Assembly: GCA_034926605.1 (NCBI GenBank)
Contig: JAYFQV010000007.1
Coordinates: forward strand, 1-64,000
Source: CALXXL01 sp034926605
Lineage (GTDB): Bacteria; Verrucomicrobiota; Lentisphaeria; Victivallales; Victivallaceae
DNA: 64,000 nt
Direction of reading: 5' to 3'
Shown: positions 17,183-26,896 of the stretch, one piece after another
How the letters are laid out: every line of letters starts with the position of its first letter
How positions within the stretch are numbered: position 1 is the stretch's first letter
The notes under the pieces: generated by a model
The model's input: the letters and a program-made list of their open reading frames with translations, nothing else
What the model was told of the DNA's origin: nothing
Database searches by the model: none
Program-made: the position numbers and the translations under genes

Positions 17183-19490
17183 TTTTCTCCTTGCGCGGCG
17201 CTTCGGGATAGGCGATCCGGCTATGGTACATAGTGGTCAGTGTGCGGATAAAACTGTCGCGTATTTTCGCGAGTTCCGCCGCGGTCAGTTCGGCCCGGTC
17301 CAATTGGCCGTTGTCCAGCTTGTTTCTGAATATCTCACCGACTTTGGCGGCGACGTTCTGACTGGTCGGATGCGGAAGAGACCGGCAGGCCGCTTCGCAG
17401 GAGTCGGCCAGACTTACGATAGCAACTTCGCGCTCCCTGGGCAGGGGGCCGGGATAACAGAATTGGGAGGCGAGCACGGTTTTGCCGGACTCAAGCGCCT
17501 TGTTGTAAAAGAAACGCATCAGGTCGGTGCCGTGGTGTTGCTGGATCATATCGCGCACCAGATGGGAAAGATGGTGCTGACGGGCGAGTTCCACTCCGTC
17601 CTCAACATGGGCGCGCAGAATCAGAGCGCTCATGGCCGGGGAGAGATCCTCATGCATGTTGGCGGTGTCGATATTGTTTTCAGTGAAGTATTCCGGCTTG
17701 CGGATTTTGCCGATATCATGGAACAGCGCACCCACCCGGCATTTCAACGGGTTGGCGCCGATTTCCTTTGCGGCGTTTTCCGCCAGCACCGCCACCGTTT
17801 GGCTGTGGAAACTGGTGCCGGGCGCCTTGAGTTGAAGCTCTTTCAGCAGCGGATGGGTGATATTGCTCTGCAGCAGCAGTGACATGTCGGTCGAAACCCG
17901 GAAAACCAGTTCGAAAACGAATATGGCGAGCAGGGCGGTGATCGAGGTGGTCAGACCGTTTGCCAGACAGAGTCCGGCGCTGTTCAGCAGCTCATCAAGC
18001 TGGGAGTTCAGGAAGAAGCGGTGCCCGGGATCCAGCAGAAACAGCGTAACCGACACGGTCGCCATTATTCGTATCGCATAGCCGCGGTAGTTGGTCACGT
18101 GGCGTACCGCAAACGCCGTCGCCATACCGCAAATCAGGTAAGCCATTGTCATCCTGAACCCGATCTCCGGATCGGGGTTGAGGAACATGGTGCCGATTCC
18201 GGCGGCGAAAACCGTGGCGAACACTCCGGACGGCATTCCCAGCATCGGAACGATAACCGCGGCGGCCAATCCGGCCGGAACCACGTCCTGAACGAACCCG
18301 GGAGGAATGCTGAAAAGGCTGCTCAGAAATGAAAACGCCTCCAACGACGCGTAAATGGCAACGGCTTCGAGCAGCAGCACCAGATTGCCCAGCGCGATTT
18401 TGCCGTTGCTCCGCACAATCTCCGGATTTACGAACCATATCCCGGCGGCTACGAACACCACCAGAAGCAGACAGTTCATCGCGTTGCCGAGCAACCGGTT
18501 CAGCATCATCATGCCCGTGATTTTTTGCGCCCGGAACGCCTCATAGGCGGCCAGGCGCTGCTTTATCGCGGCATCCACCACGGTGCCGCGGATAACCAGC
18601 GGTTCACCTTTCAGCACCTGCACCGGCACAGGAGTGACCCGGCTGCGGGCGCGGGCGTCGAATTCCGCGGTGCGGTCATTGTCCATGCCGAGATTGCCAT
18701 TTTCGCCGATCACTTTTTCTATCGAGAAGTTAAGCGTTCTTCGCAGCGTGTCCATTCCGGCGGTGGTGGTGATCTGAAAGTCCTTGTTTTTAAGAAGTTC
18801 CGCTACAAAGTTGGTGGTGGCGGTCTCGGGGGTGGGGAGATTCTCGATCGGCTTCTCATTGCGGAGCAACAGGTCGCGGTCGAGCACACGTATCGGCTGA
18901 CTGACGCTGAAGCGGCTGCGCAGCGGCTTTGAAACGACTCCCGAGCCTACGAAATCCTCCAGCGCACTTTGCAGTTCCGGCCACAACGCCGGCGACTCCG
19001 CGATTATCCGCAGCTCTTCAATGGTATCCGGCGCCAGGTTTTCCGGCAGCATGTCGCAGGGCGGTGCCGCCGGATTCTTGGTGGCGATTATTTGTGCGCG
19101 GAGCTTATCAAGCCGCTCCAGAATTGCGCGTTCGTAATCGGCGTTGACTGCGAAACAGACGGGGGTTTTATTCAAAGCCTCCTCAATCAGCTTGGCGGTA
19201 GCCTGCTGATCGATATATTCGAAACTCTCGCGGGCGAAGACGCTTTGCGGCGCCACCTGCCCCTCCACCAGCGACATGGTGGTCATAGTCAACGGCGGGA
19301 AGGTCAGCATGATGGTGCAGACCACCCATATCAGCAAAAGCATGAAAACGGTTAATACCCGAGACCTGTCGACCGCTTCCGCGAACGCCGGTTCGGCCGG
19401 CCGCCTCCGTGCATTTCCCGGCAGCCACTGCTTTTCCCTGCGGCGGCGCTCCAGATGCTCGTGCAGCATGGATGCAAGGCGGCCCAACAT
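17130..19490 (-). CDS. 7TM-HD domain phosphohydrolase, PgpH/YqfF family
   Basis: 786 residues. One N-terminal helix (about 45-67) is followed by a roughly 260-residue extracytoplasmic 7TMR-HDED region, a block of about seven helices (345-530) and a cytoplasmic HD domain. The HD residues are H591-D592 in LFHDIGKIRKPEYF, with the preceding histidine near 562 and later QHHGTD at 651-656. In Listeria and other bacteria PgpH hydrolyses c-di-AMP, so a cyclic dinucleotide phosphodiesterase role is likely. It directly follows phoH (one base between) and overlaps ybeY. Confidence 0.9.
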   Translation of the reverse strand: MLGRLASMLHEHLERRRREKQWLPGNARRRPAEPAFAEAVDRSRVLTVFMLLLIWVVCTIMLTFPPLTMTTMSLVEGQVAPQSVFARESFEYIDQQATAKLIEEALNKTPVCFAVNADYERAILERLDKLRAQIIATKNPAAPPCDMLPENLAPDTIEELRIIAESPALWPELQSALEDFVGSGVVSKPLRSRFSVSQPIRVLDRDLLLRNEKPIENLPTPETATTNFVAELLKNKDFQITTTAGMDTLRRTLNFSIEKVIGENGNLGMDNDRTAEFDARARSRVTPVPVQVLKGEPLVIRGTVVDAAIKQRLAAYEAFRAQKITGMMMLNRLLGNAMNCLLLVVFVAAGIWFVNPEIVRSNGKIALGNLVLLLEAVAIYASLEAFSFLSSLFSIPPGFVQDVVPAGLAAAVIVPMLGMPSGVFATVFAAGIGTMFLNPDPEIGFRMTMAYLICGMATAFAVRHVTNYRGYAIRIMATVSVTLFLLDPGHRFFLNSQLDELLNSAGLCLANGLTTSITALLAIFVFELVFRVSTDMSLLLQSNITHPLLKELQLKAPGTSFHSQTVAVLAENAAKEIGANPLKCRVGALFHDIGKIRKPEYFTENNIDTANMHEDLSPAMSALILRAHVEDGVELARQHHLSHLVRDMIQQHHGTDLMRFFYNKALESGKTVLASQFCYPGPLPREREVAIVSLADSCEAACRSLPHPTSQNVAAKVGEIFRNKLDNGQLDRAELTAAELAKIRDSFIRTLTTMYHSRIAYPEAPRKEKNEARNVVADEKASRPQP

Positions 19491-20453
19491 TTAAGCCTCC
19501 TTGTCGGTGTAGGCGTTGATGATTTTCTCCAGCAGCGCGTGGCGCACCACGTCGGCGGTGGTGAAGCGGCAGAACGCTATTTCGTCGATGCCGGCGAGCC
19601 GTTGTTCGGCATGGCGAAGACCGGACTTTTCCCCCGGCTTCAGGTCGTTCTGCGACGGGTCGCCGGTGATTACCACCTTGCTGGAGTAGCCCATGCGGGT
19701 CAGGAACATCAGCATTTGTTCCACCGTGGTGTTTTGCGCCTCGTCGAGGATGATGAATGAATTGTTCAATGTGCGTCCGCGCATGAACGCCAGCGGCGCC
19801 ACTTCGATTATGTGGCGCTCGATCAGACCGGTGGCCTGTTCGAAATCCAGCATGTCATAAAGCGCGTCGTAAAGCGGGCGCAAGTAAGGCATCACTTTGT
19901 CTTCAAGCGAACCGGGCAGGAATCCGAGGTTTTCGCCCGCTTCCCGGGCTGGACGGGTTAGCACGATGCGCTGTACGCCGCCGCGCAGCAGTTCCGCCAC
20001 CGCCACCGCCATGGCAAGATAGGTCTTGCCGGTACCGGCCGGGCCGACGCCGAAAATCACCAGTTTGTCGCGCAGTGCCTCAAGATATTTCAGCTGGGAA
20101 AGCGAGCGCGGCATGATCTCTTTTTTGCGCGGGCCGACCACGATTCTGCCGGCATAAAGTTGTTCGAGCTCGCTTTCGCGATGGGAACGGAAAGCGCGCA
20201 GCAACTGCTCGAAATCCGGCTGCTCGATACGGCGGACACCGCCGTTGGAAAGCAGTTCCGCTTTCTCGAAAAAGTGTACCGCCCGGACCAGTGATTCCTG
20301 AGTTTCGGCGGTTATGTTCGCGAAGTTATCGCGTATGACCAGTTTTACGCCAAGCGCAGCCTCGGCATATCGCGCGTTGCGCGGTATGTTGCCGGCAAAC
20401 GCGGAATTGGCGTCGAGGCCGCGTTCAAAGAAGAACTTTTGTTCGAAGGCCAT
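19491..20453 (-). CDS. ybeZ: PhoH-family ATPase (YbeZ)
   Basis: 320 residues. Walker A is GPAGTGKT at 137-144, the Walker B/DEAQ block is FIILDEAQNTT near 226, and the ITGDPSQNDL motif follows. These are typical of the RNA-linked PhoH/YbeZ ATPases that work with YbeY in ribosome and RNA metabolism. It sits in the conserved phoH-pgpH-ybeY order. The start is three bases after the LysM lipoprotein stop. Confidence 0.93.
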   Translation of the reverse strand: MAFEQKFFFERGLDANSAFAGNIPRNARYAEAALGVKLVIRDNFANITAETQESLVRAVHFFEKAELLSNGGVRRIEQPDFEQLLRAFRSHRESELEQLYAGRIVVGPRKKEIMPRSLSQLKYLEALRDKLVIFGVGPAGTGKTYLAMAVAVAELLRGGVQRIVLTRPAREAGENLGFLPGSLEDKVMPYLRPLYDALYDMLDFEQATGLIERHIIEVAPLAFMRGRTLNNSFIILDEAQNTTVEQMLMFLTRMGYSSKVVITGDPSQNDLKPGEKSGLRHAEQRLAGIDEIAFCRFTTADVVRHALLEKIINAYTDKEA

Positions 20454-20456
20454 AAG

Positions 20457-21086
20457 TTATGGTGCGGGAATGACCAGCTTCATGCCCGGTCTTACCGTGC
20501 TGGAACCCTTCAGGGTCGCCTGGTTGGCCTTTGCGATCACGGTCCACTGCGATGCACGGCCATAGAACTTCTGGGCGATACTGCCGAGCATGTCGCCCTT
20601 TTGCACCACATATTCGGTTGGCAGTTCCGGCTTGGTGCTGTCGGTGGCGGCCGGGGTTTCAGCCGGGGTTTCTTTTACTTCGCTGTCGGTGGCGGCGGGG
20701 CCTTCAGGTTTTGCCTCGGTCTCCGGTTCGGCCGGTACGGCGGCGGTTTCCGCGGTTTCCACCATAACCACATCGACGGCGGCGGGTTCGACGCCGGAAT
20801 CAAGGACACCGACTTTTTCTTCGAACACCAGATCGCTCACCGGAGCTTCCGGCGCCGCGGGGGCGGACTCGACGGACGGCGGAGTCAGAACCGGGGCGGT
20901 GTCGGCCGGCAGAGATGGCTGATACGCCTGCGGCAGGGTGGGTTCAGGATTCCAGGCCGGATAATTGGCCTTTACGTAATCATACCACTGCTGTTCGGTC
21001 TCGGTGAATGGGCGGCGCGCCACCGTAGGGGTGCAGCCGGCCAGCAGAATCGCGGCGGACGCGGCGGCCAACAGATACTTATTCAT
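20457..21086 (-). CDS. LysM-domain lipoprotein
   Basis: 209 residues. MNKYLLAAASAAILLAGC is a lipoprotein signal with lipobox LLAGC. GGAGG is seven bases before the chosen ATG. Residues about 60-150 are low-complexity (alanine, proline, glutamate and valine), a likely flexible spacer. The C-terminal 48 residues form one LysM (EYVVQKGDMLGSIAQKFYG), which binds peptidoglycan glycan chains. It is probably anchored in the outer or inner membrane and contacts the wall. It is followed directly by phoH. Confidence 0.85.
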   Translation of the reverse strand: MNKYLLAAASAAILLAGCTPTVARRPFTETEQQWYDYVKANYPAWNPEPTLPQAYQPSLPADTAPVLTPPSVESAPAAPEAPVSDLVFEEKVGVLDSGVEPAAVDVVMVETAETAAVPAEPETEAKPEGPAATDSEVKETPAETPAATDSTKPELPTEYVVQKGDMLGSIAQKFYGRASQWTVIAKANQATLKGSSTVRPGMKLVIPAP

Positions 21087-21188
21087 GCGGAAACCTCCTG
21101 ACGAAATATATTGCAGTATTGTTTCAAAAATCACGTTATAATAACATAAAAGCGATTGCGGTTAAAATCAAATCGAAAACGGCCAAAA

Positions 21189-23024
21189 TCACAATGATTT
21201 TTGAAGTTGCCGCGGCGTCCAGAGCAGTTGGTTGTCCACCCCGAGCGGGAAAACCCTCAGATTGCGATAACGGCGCGGATACGCAAGCAACTGGGCCGGG
21301 GCGACCAGGAAAGTGTAGGGCTGCTCGCGGTGAATAAGCTGTTGTAACTGGTGGCAGAGTTCATTTCGCTTGGCGGAGTCGAACTCGCGCCGGATTTCTT
21401 CGATAAGGCGGTCGGCTTCCGGGTTTTTGAATCCGATGTAATTACTGCCGGACTTCAGTTCCGCCTGACTGGAGTGCCATATCTGGTAGGGATCCTGTTC
21501 GAAGGACATCGAGGCCCAGCCCATGAAATAACAATCGAATGCGCGTTCATCCACTTTCTGCTGAAACACCGACCACTCGAATGACTGCATCTGCATGTCG
21601 ATTCCAGCGGCGGCCATATCTTCCTTTATGATGGTGAGCATGCGCTCGGTGGTGGGGCTGTCGGCCGGATAGGTCAGAGAGAATTCGAATTTTACGCCGT
21701 CGCGATCAAGAATGCCGTCGCCGTCGGAATCGCGCCAGTCGCATTCGGCCAGCAGTTTCCTGGCCTGTTCCGGATCGAACGGCAGCGGCTTCACTTCCGG
21801 ATCGCATGGTGGAGTGCCGAGGTAGAACGGTCCGGTCTGGATTTGAGCCAACCCATAGAAAACGTCCTCGATGATCTTCGGGCGGTTTACCAGCATGGTG
21901 AGAGCATTGCGCACTCTGGCATCCGCGAACATCGGGTTCCGCAGGTTCCAGCCGAGGTAGAAATAGGCCAGCCGCGGTGCTTTGACCTTGACCAGCGTGC
22001 CGGTATCGGAAAACTCCGGCACGCCGGTACGGTTGACCCATTGCTCCGGAGTCAGCGGGAGCACGTCCAAGTCTCCGGCCATCAGCATTTGGAAACGGGT
22101 GTTCGGATGGGAGACAACCTCGAATTCGAGTTCCTTCAACGCCGGAGCCGCTCCGAAACGTTCCCCGATGTAACGGTCGAACCTCTGAAGAACCACCCGC
22201 TGGTTGCGCTCCATCTTCACAAGTTTGTAGGGGCCGCAGCCAACCATCATCGCATTGCGCGCGTGGTCGTCGTTGAAGCGGGCCGGATCGAATTTGCCGG
22301 GGTAGTTCCAGTAAAGCTTGCGCGGCAGCGGTTCCATCTCAAGCGTTGATGCGAGGGTCAGGAAATAAGGCGACTTCCACTTGACCACAAACTCGCGGTC
22401 GGATATGACTTCCACCGAGTCGAGGTCGGCCAGGTAGTTGCGCAGTGCCGCACAATTGACCTCCTCGTTTTTGATTACGTCAACATAGAATTTGAAATCT
22501 TCCGAAGTTACCGGAACGTTGCGGAACTCTTCGCCGGTCACGGGGTCGGTGAAATCCTGCCAGTAGATATTCGGTCTCAGCTTTATGCGGTATGAAAGAT
22601 GGTCCGGGGACTCCTCCCAGCTTTCAGCCAGCACGCCTTCATACACGTTGGGATCGGCGTCGTTGCGCTTTGCCAGCGTGGCGTTTACATAGTTCTGGAT
22701 TATCCGTGAAGTGTGATCTGCCGACAAGATCGGGTTGAAATTGTCCGGCCATGCCGCTATCGCGGTGCGCATCCGTCCGCCGGGCTGGGCGGCTGGATCG
22801 AAGAACTCGGCGTTTGCAAATTCGCCGTCGTCCGTCCGGCGCATCGCGGCGGACGGTGCCAGCGAAAGCGAGTCGAGCCGCTCGTTCAGCGATTTTACCT
22901 CCGTCGTCAGCCTTTCGTTGGAGAAGCGCAATGCGTCCAGGGAGACGAACAGCTGCCACAAGCCGAGCGCGGTGATTATTGCGACGGCGGTGACGGCGAA
23001 GTTCAAATAAAGGTTTTTGTTCAT
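21189..23024 (-). CDS. Membrane-anchored peptide/oligosaccharide ABC substrate-binding protein (SBP_bac_5)
   Basis: 611 residues. An uncleaved-looking N-terminal helix (9-27) and a short coiled coil (about 30-52) precede the binding fold. WPDNFNPILSADHTSRIIQNYV, GVLAESWEESPDHLSYRIKLRPN and VTSEDFKFYVDVI are typical of DppA/OppA-type proteins. No permease or ATPase gene for it lies in the window, so it may feed a transporter coded elsewhere or have become a lone envelope protein. It starts five bases after the LptF/G stop. Confidence 0.88.
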   Translation of the reverse strand: MNKNLYLNFAVTAVAIITALGLWQLFVSLDALRFSNERLTTEVKSLNERLDSLSLAPSAAMRRTDDGEFANAEFFDPAAQPGGRMRTAIAAWPDNFNPILSADHTSRIIQNYVNATLAKRNDADPNVYEGVLAESWEESPDHLSYRIKLRPNIYWQDFTDPVTGEEFRNVPVTSEDFKFYVDVIKNEEVNCAALRNYLADLDSVEVISDREFVVKWKSPYFLTLASTLEMEPLPRKLYWNYPGKFDPARFNDDHARNAMMVGCGPYKLVKMERNQRVVLQRFDRYIGERFGAAPALKELEFEVVSHPNTRFQMLMAGDLDVLPLTPEQWVNRTGVPEFSDTGTLVKVKAPRLAYFYLGWNLRNPMFADARVRNALTMLVNRPKIIEDVFYGLAQIQTGPFYLGTPPCDPEVKPLPFDPEQARKLLAECDWRDSDGDGILDRDGVKFEFSLTYPADSPTTERMLTIIKEDMAAAGIDMQMQSFEWSVFQQKVDERAFDCYFMGWASMSFEQDPYQIWHSSQAELKSGSNYIGFKNPEADRLIEEIRREFDSAKRNELCHQLQQLIHREQPYTFLVAPAQLLAYPRRYRNLRVFPLGVDNQLLWTPRQLQKSL

Positions 23025-23028
23025 GACC

Positions 23029-24153
23029 TCATTTCCGGCTGATGCGGTAGACCATTATGCCGCCGACGATCTGGTATAATATGTTCGGCAGCCACAGCAG
23101 ATATTGCGGGTAAAGCTGCGGGAAGTTCGAAAACGATTCGCAGAGAATGATCGACAGGAAGAAAAACCCGCCGGCCACCGCTCCAATGAACAGTCCGACG
23201 CTGGTTTCGCGGCGGGAGGTGCGGATCGCCAGCGGAACGCCCAGCAGCAGAAACGCCAGCGGGGAGAGCGCAAACGCAATGCGTTCGTTGAGTTCGACCT
23301 CGAGGTCGCATATCTGTTCGGCCCGGTGCCAGCTCAATTTCGGCAGCATCCTGGCCATTTTGATCGACGCCATCAGGTTTCTCATCGTCATGAACTTTGC
23401 CCGCTGGCTGATTTCATCGGCGTTGCGCAGTTTGCCGTAGTTCAGCGTCAGTTTCCAGGTACCGTCGCCGTTGTCGGGCACCACTGATATGTGATCGTTG
23501 CCGTCCTGATAGCGGACTACCGCGTTGTTGAGAATTACGGAGTATTCCTCTTTGGCGCGGTCAACGACGAGTCTGCCTGATTCGCTTTGGATGTCGGCCA
23601 GTTTCGAGCCCTCCTGACGGAATATCTGGATGCCGTAGAGTTCGAAGGAATCGCCGGAAAGCTCCTTCTTGTCGGTCACATAGATGGACGTGTCCTCGAA
23701 CGCCAGCTGTTTGCCGGGCTGAATGAACGCTCCCGGATTGTCGATCACGGTGTTGCTGAACAGATTGCGCGCTTTTTCCAGCATCGGAGGCCCGAGCTGA
23801 ACCTGAAGATATAGGCACAGTGCGGTCAACCCAACCGTAAGAATCATGATCGGCGACATAAGCTGGAGGATGGATACGCCGCAGGCGCGCATGGCGGTGA
23901 TTTCGGAGTCGGCCGAAAGCCGTCCGAACACCAGCATGACCGACACCATTACCGCAAGCGGGATGGTGAAGGTCAGCACGATCGGCATGGTATAAAGCAT
24001 AAATTTACCGAAAGTCGCTATCGGCACCCCCTGAGCCACATATTCGAGCACCGGAACCACCCGCGCGCCGATCATGCAGAAAGTGAGAATGCCGATCGCC
24101 ATGATAAACGAAATCAGAAATTGTTTGAGGACGTACCAGTTCAATATTTTCAT
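23029..24153 (-). CDS. LptF/LptG-family LPS export permease
   Basis: 374 residues of the YjgP/YjgQ family. Three hydrophobic segments lie in the first 115 residues (LKQFLISFIMAIGILTFCMIGARVV, then the SDSEITAMRACGVS coupling segment), a beta-rich periplasmic domain covers about 130-285, and three more helices end the protein. Together with a partner (LptG or LptF) and LptB it pulls LPS out of the inner membrane. Only one member is in this window. The start overlaps the thiE stop by four bases (ATGA). Confidence 0.9.
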   Translation of the reverse strand: MKILNWYVLKQFLISFIMAIGILTFCMIGARVVPVLEYVAQGVPIATFGKFMLYTMPIVLTFTIPLAVMVSVMLVFGRLSADSEITAMRACGVSILQLMSPIMILTVGLTALCLYLQVQLGPPMLEKARNLFSNTVIDNPGAFIQPGKQLAFEDTSIYVTDKKELSGDSFELYGIQIFRQEGSKLADIQSESGRLVVDRAKEEYSVILNNAVVRYQDGNDHISVVPDNGDGTWKLTLNYGKLRNADEISQRAKFMTMRNLMASIKMARMLPKLSWHRAEQICDLEVELNERIAFALSPLAFLLLGVPLAIRTSRRETSVGLFIGAVAGGFFFLSIILCESFSNFPQLYPQYLLWLPNILYQIVGGIMVYRISRK

Positions 24154-24806
24154 TTTGCAAGCTCCGCAATCAGTTCGCGCACGGTTCGGGTTATGTCGGC
24201 GGCGCGGGTTATTTCGGTGACCATCGCCGCCCGGGTGACGCCGTGTTCACGCAGTTCGGCAAGGTTGCCGAGTTTAATTCCACCCATCACGGTGAAAGGT
24301 ACCTTCAAAAGCGGGCGAACGGCATCGATCATCGCCAGGCCCACCGGCGCCATCGGCAGGCTTTTTGTGGCGGTGGCGAACACCGGGCCGATGTTCAAAT
24401 AGCCGCAGCCGGCGGCCTGGGCCGCCGTGGCTTCCGCAATATCATGGGTGGAAACACCCACGATCAGTGACGGAAAGAGTTTCCGGGCCGCTTCCGGCGG
24501 CAGGTCGTCCTGCCCGAGATGCACGCCGTCGGCGTCAACGGCCGCGGCGCAGGCCGCGTCGTCGTCCACGATCAGCAGCATACCGTATTGGTCGGTTATT
24601 TCGCGGTAGCGACCGGCCAGCTTGAAACGTTCGCGGGCCGAACAGTTTTTCTCGCGCAGCTGGACGATCCCGGCACCTCCGTCGGCGATCATTTTCAGCA
24701 CGTCCAGTACGTCCCTACCGTTGGTGAATTCGCTGGAAATTACCGGGTATATGTCGATATTACGAAATTTTTCAAGGCGGGCGTTAAGAACGTCATTCGG
24801 GGTCAT
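24150..24806 (-). CDS. thiE: Thiamine-phosphate synthase
   Basis: 218 residues, TIM-barrel enzyme that joins HMP-PP and thiazole phosphate. Motifs: IVQLREKN (phosphate/pyrophosphate side), DDDAACAAAVDADGVHLGQDDLP, GVSTHD and the IGPVFATATKS and VMGGI blocks. The ATG at 24806 follows GGAGAAG and overlaps the end of the upstream zinc-ribbon gene by 14 bases. A longer in-frame extension upstream lacks support. No TPP riboswitch or other thi gene is evident nearby. Confidence 0.92.
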   Translation of the reverse strand: MTPNDVLNARLEKFRNIDIYPVISSEFTNGRDVLDVLKMIADGGAGIVQLREKNCSARERFKLAGRYREITDQYGMLLIVDDDAACAAAVDADGVHLGQDDLPPEAARKLFPSLIVGVSTHDIAEATAAQAAGCGYLNIGPVFATATKSLPMAPVGLAMIDAVRPLLKVPFTVMGGIKLGNLAELREHGVTRAAMVTEITRAADITRTVRELIAELAK

Positions 24807-25191
24807 CTGGCTTCTCCTCGGCCGGTTTGGGGGTATAATCGGGACAGTCGGCCATCGGGTCGGCGGGGCGGCCGGTTTTTCCGCAACGCGATCCGAACGG
24901 GTGCGGAATGAACTCGGAGCAATCGCGGCAAAAGCGCCTGTCGGCCGAAAAATTGCGCAACTCAAACCGTTTTTCGCGTTCGTCTCCGCCGAGCAGGCCG
25001 GCCAGCGCGGAGTTTTCCGCCCGGGTTGCCGTTGCTGCCGGTTCCTTGCCGGTCGTCGCCGCGGGGAGCTCGCCGCCGCAGAACATGCAAACCGTGATCC
25101 GGGGGGAGTTGAAATCGTCCGGATTTTTGAGTCTGGTGCGCGGGGCGGTTGTTTCTCCGCAGTGCGGGCAGATGGTTTTTGCCGTATTCAT
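24793..25191 (-). CDS. Small cysteine-rich (zinc-ribbon-like) hypothetical protein
   Basis: 132 residues starting MNTAKTICPHCGETT. Cysteine pairs CPHC (8-11) and CMFC in CMFCGGELP, then CRDC and further cysteines in a FIPHPFGSRCGKTG and ADCPDY tail, suggest two zinc-binding knuckles. The middle is alanine/glutamate-rich. It is not recognised as a known family. It lies between an unknown gene and thiE in the murE cluster and its end overlaps thiE. Confidence 0.65.
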   Translation of the reverse strand: MNTAKTICPHCGETTAPRTRLKNPDDFNSPRITVCMFCGGELPAATTGKEPAATATRAENSALAGLLGGDEREKRFELRNFSADRRFCRDCSEFIPHPFGSRCGKTGRPADPMADCPDYTPKPAEEKPDDPE

Positions 25192-25216
25192 AAATTTGGT
25201 CAGGGCGCTTTTGAGC

Positions 25217-25888
25217 CTACCATCCCTCCGGCGGCGAAGGTTTGTCCAGCGACACGCCAAGATAGAAACTGGCGGCGCGGTCGAATGCGTTCCGGTAGCG
25301 CTGGGCGTTGTGGGCGTTGAAACTGCCGACGGTGTATTCCCAATAGCGCTTGATGGCCGGCTCGGCGTCGCGCATCATCTCCTGCGCGCAGGTGACGATG
25401 TGAAGTTCGCAGTTGTTGAGATTGGAGCGGTTCTTGTTGAAAGTGCGGTTGAAATCGCTGCCTAGAAATTTGGTCATGGCGCGGTTGTCCTTGGCCAGCG
25501 AGTCTCCGAAGATGGTGAGTCTGGCGGCGGAGTCGACCAGATCGCGCAGCATTTCCATAAAAGTTATGAGCTGGCGTTCACGCGCAAGGGTGTCGGCATT
25601 GCTCAATGTTACGGTGATTGCTTCGGTGTTGGCGATGGCTTCGTCCAGCAACACTCCGATGCTGATCAAAATGCCGTGGCGTTCGAGGTCGGGAATCGCA
25701 AACAGGTCGCACTTGAGCAACCGCGACGCCTCGGCCATGATCGCATTGCGGCGGCCGAGCATCGGGGGAAGATTCATCTTCACCAGATAGTCGATCTGGG
25801 CCGGGTTTTTGGCTTCTCCCCGGGCCAGGTGCCACAGGGTCTGCCTTACGCGGGCCAGCGCCTTTTTATTGAACAGGATGTTCGGCAT
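25217..25888 (-). CDS. Hypothetical helical protein
   Basis: 223 residues, predicted mostly helical from composition, without signal peptide or membrane helix. Phrases such as LVKMNLPPMLGRRNAIMAEASR and FNRTFNKNRSNLNNCELHIV are distinctive but I do not recognise the family. It sits 25 bases before the zinc-ribbon gene and 27 bases after the TPR gene, so it is part of the murE cluster. Confidence 0.65.
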   Translation of the reverse strand: MPNILFNKKALARVRQTLWHLARGEAKNPAQIDYLVKMNLPPMLGRRNAIMAEASRLLKCDLFAIPDLERHGILISIGVLLDEAIANTEAITVTLSNADTLARERQLITFMEMLRDLVDSAARLTIFGDSLAKDNRAMTKFLGSDFNRTFNKNRSNLNNCELHIVTCAQEMMRDAEPAIKRYWEYTVGSFNAHNAQRYRNAFDRAASFYLGVSLDKPSPPEGW

Positions 25889-25915
25889 TTTGGGATTCTC
25901 CCGAGGTGAATGAGT

Positions 25916-26896
25916 TCAGTCGCGTCGGGCGCGCTCGAGTGCATCGGCGGTCGCAACCATCAGCGCGTTGCTGGCGGCTTCGGCACCGCGGACCGGAGTT
26001 ACCAGCGGCTGGTTGAATTCCACCATGCGGCGCGGCAGCGAGGACGCAACGGTGAACGGTTTTGCGAACGGGCGGTTACGCAGCGCGATCTTTGACAGTT
26101 TGCCGCGGCTGATGGTGACCATCACCTCAAGCGTTCCGCTGTCGGCGGCGGCGGAGCCGGGAAAGTTGCCGTCGATCCAGCGCGTCGGGGCTGGCCGTCT
26201 GGCAAGTTTGAGCATCGCGGCGGCTTGGAGCTGGACGGTCTGATCTCCGCATTCCAGCAGGCTTCTGAATAGGGCGGCTGCGGCATCATCCATGCGCAGT
26301 TCACGGTAGAGCATTCCGGCGCGCAGGCGCAGGCCGGGATCGGCGATTTTTTCTCCGGCGGTTTCGGCAAGCATGGCGGAAGCGCTTTGGCGGCGTTTGT
26401 TCAGAAAATGAAGCTGGGCCAGCATCACCCGGTCGGCGTCATCGCGCGGCAGAATCTTGTTCAAATATTCGACTGCGGCGGGAGTTTCGCCCTTGGAGGT
26501 CAGGCAGCGTGCGATGCCGATTCTCGCCTCGGTGCGGAACTGTTCGGGGGTTTCGAATCCCGGTATGTCGGCAACCGTCGCCGAGTCCGGAAGGTCTTCG
26601 AGCAATTTGAAGAAGCTCATGGCCGAATCCAGCTCGTGAAGTTCGTACAGCCCGTTGGCCAGCTGGAAAATGTACCATGCGCGGTTGGGGCTGTCGGGAT
26701 AGTTTTCGATGCAATAGCGCAACCGGCGCAACATGCTTATAACCGTATTGCCGCCTCCGGCGGCCGGCTCGATGATTGTGGTGCCGACATCTTCGCTTTT
26801 CTCGGGAGACAGCCACAGCGGATAAAAGGCTGCGTTAAGCGAAAGCGCCATGCCGGACAAACACAACACGAGCAGAAATTTCAATTTCAAAGCCAT
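25916..26896 (-). CDS. Secreted TPR-like repeat protein
   Basis: 326 residues with a signal peptide (MALKLKFLLVLCLSGMALSLNA). The ATG at 26896 follows GGAGG and overlaps the murE stop region. Residues about 55-220 look like tetratricopeptide helices (ANGLYELHELDSAMSFFKLLEDL, ARCLTSKGETPAAVEYLNKIL, GMLYRELRMDDAAAALFRSLL). The C-terminal 90 residues are less regular. TPR proteins usually hold complexes together; location after murE suggests an envelope role. Confidence 0.75.
   Translation of the reverse strand: MALKLKFLLVLCLSGMALSLNAAFYPLWLSPEKSEDVGTTIIEPAAGGGNTVISMLRRLRYCIENYPDSPNRAWYIFQLANGLYELHELDSAMSFFKLLEDLPDSATVADIPGFETPEQFRTEARIGIARCLTSKGETPAAVEYLNKILPRDDADRVMLAQLHFLNKRRQSASAMLAETAGEKIADPGLRLRAGMLYRELRMDDAAAALFRSLLECGDQTVQLQAAAMLKLARRPAPTRWIDGNFPGSAAADSGTLEVMVTISRGKLSKIALRNRPFAKPFTVASSLPRRMVEFNQPLVTPVRGAEAASNALMVATADALERARRD

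Noticed and set aside
24807..25000. TPP riboswitch before thiE
   Set aside because: thiE starts inside the upstream gene and no Thi-box motif was recognised.
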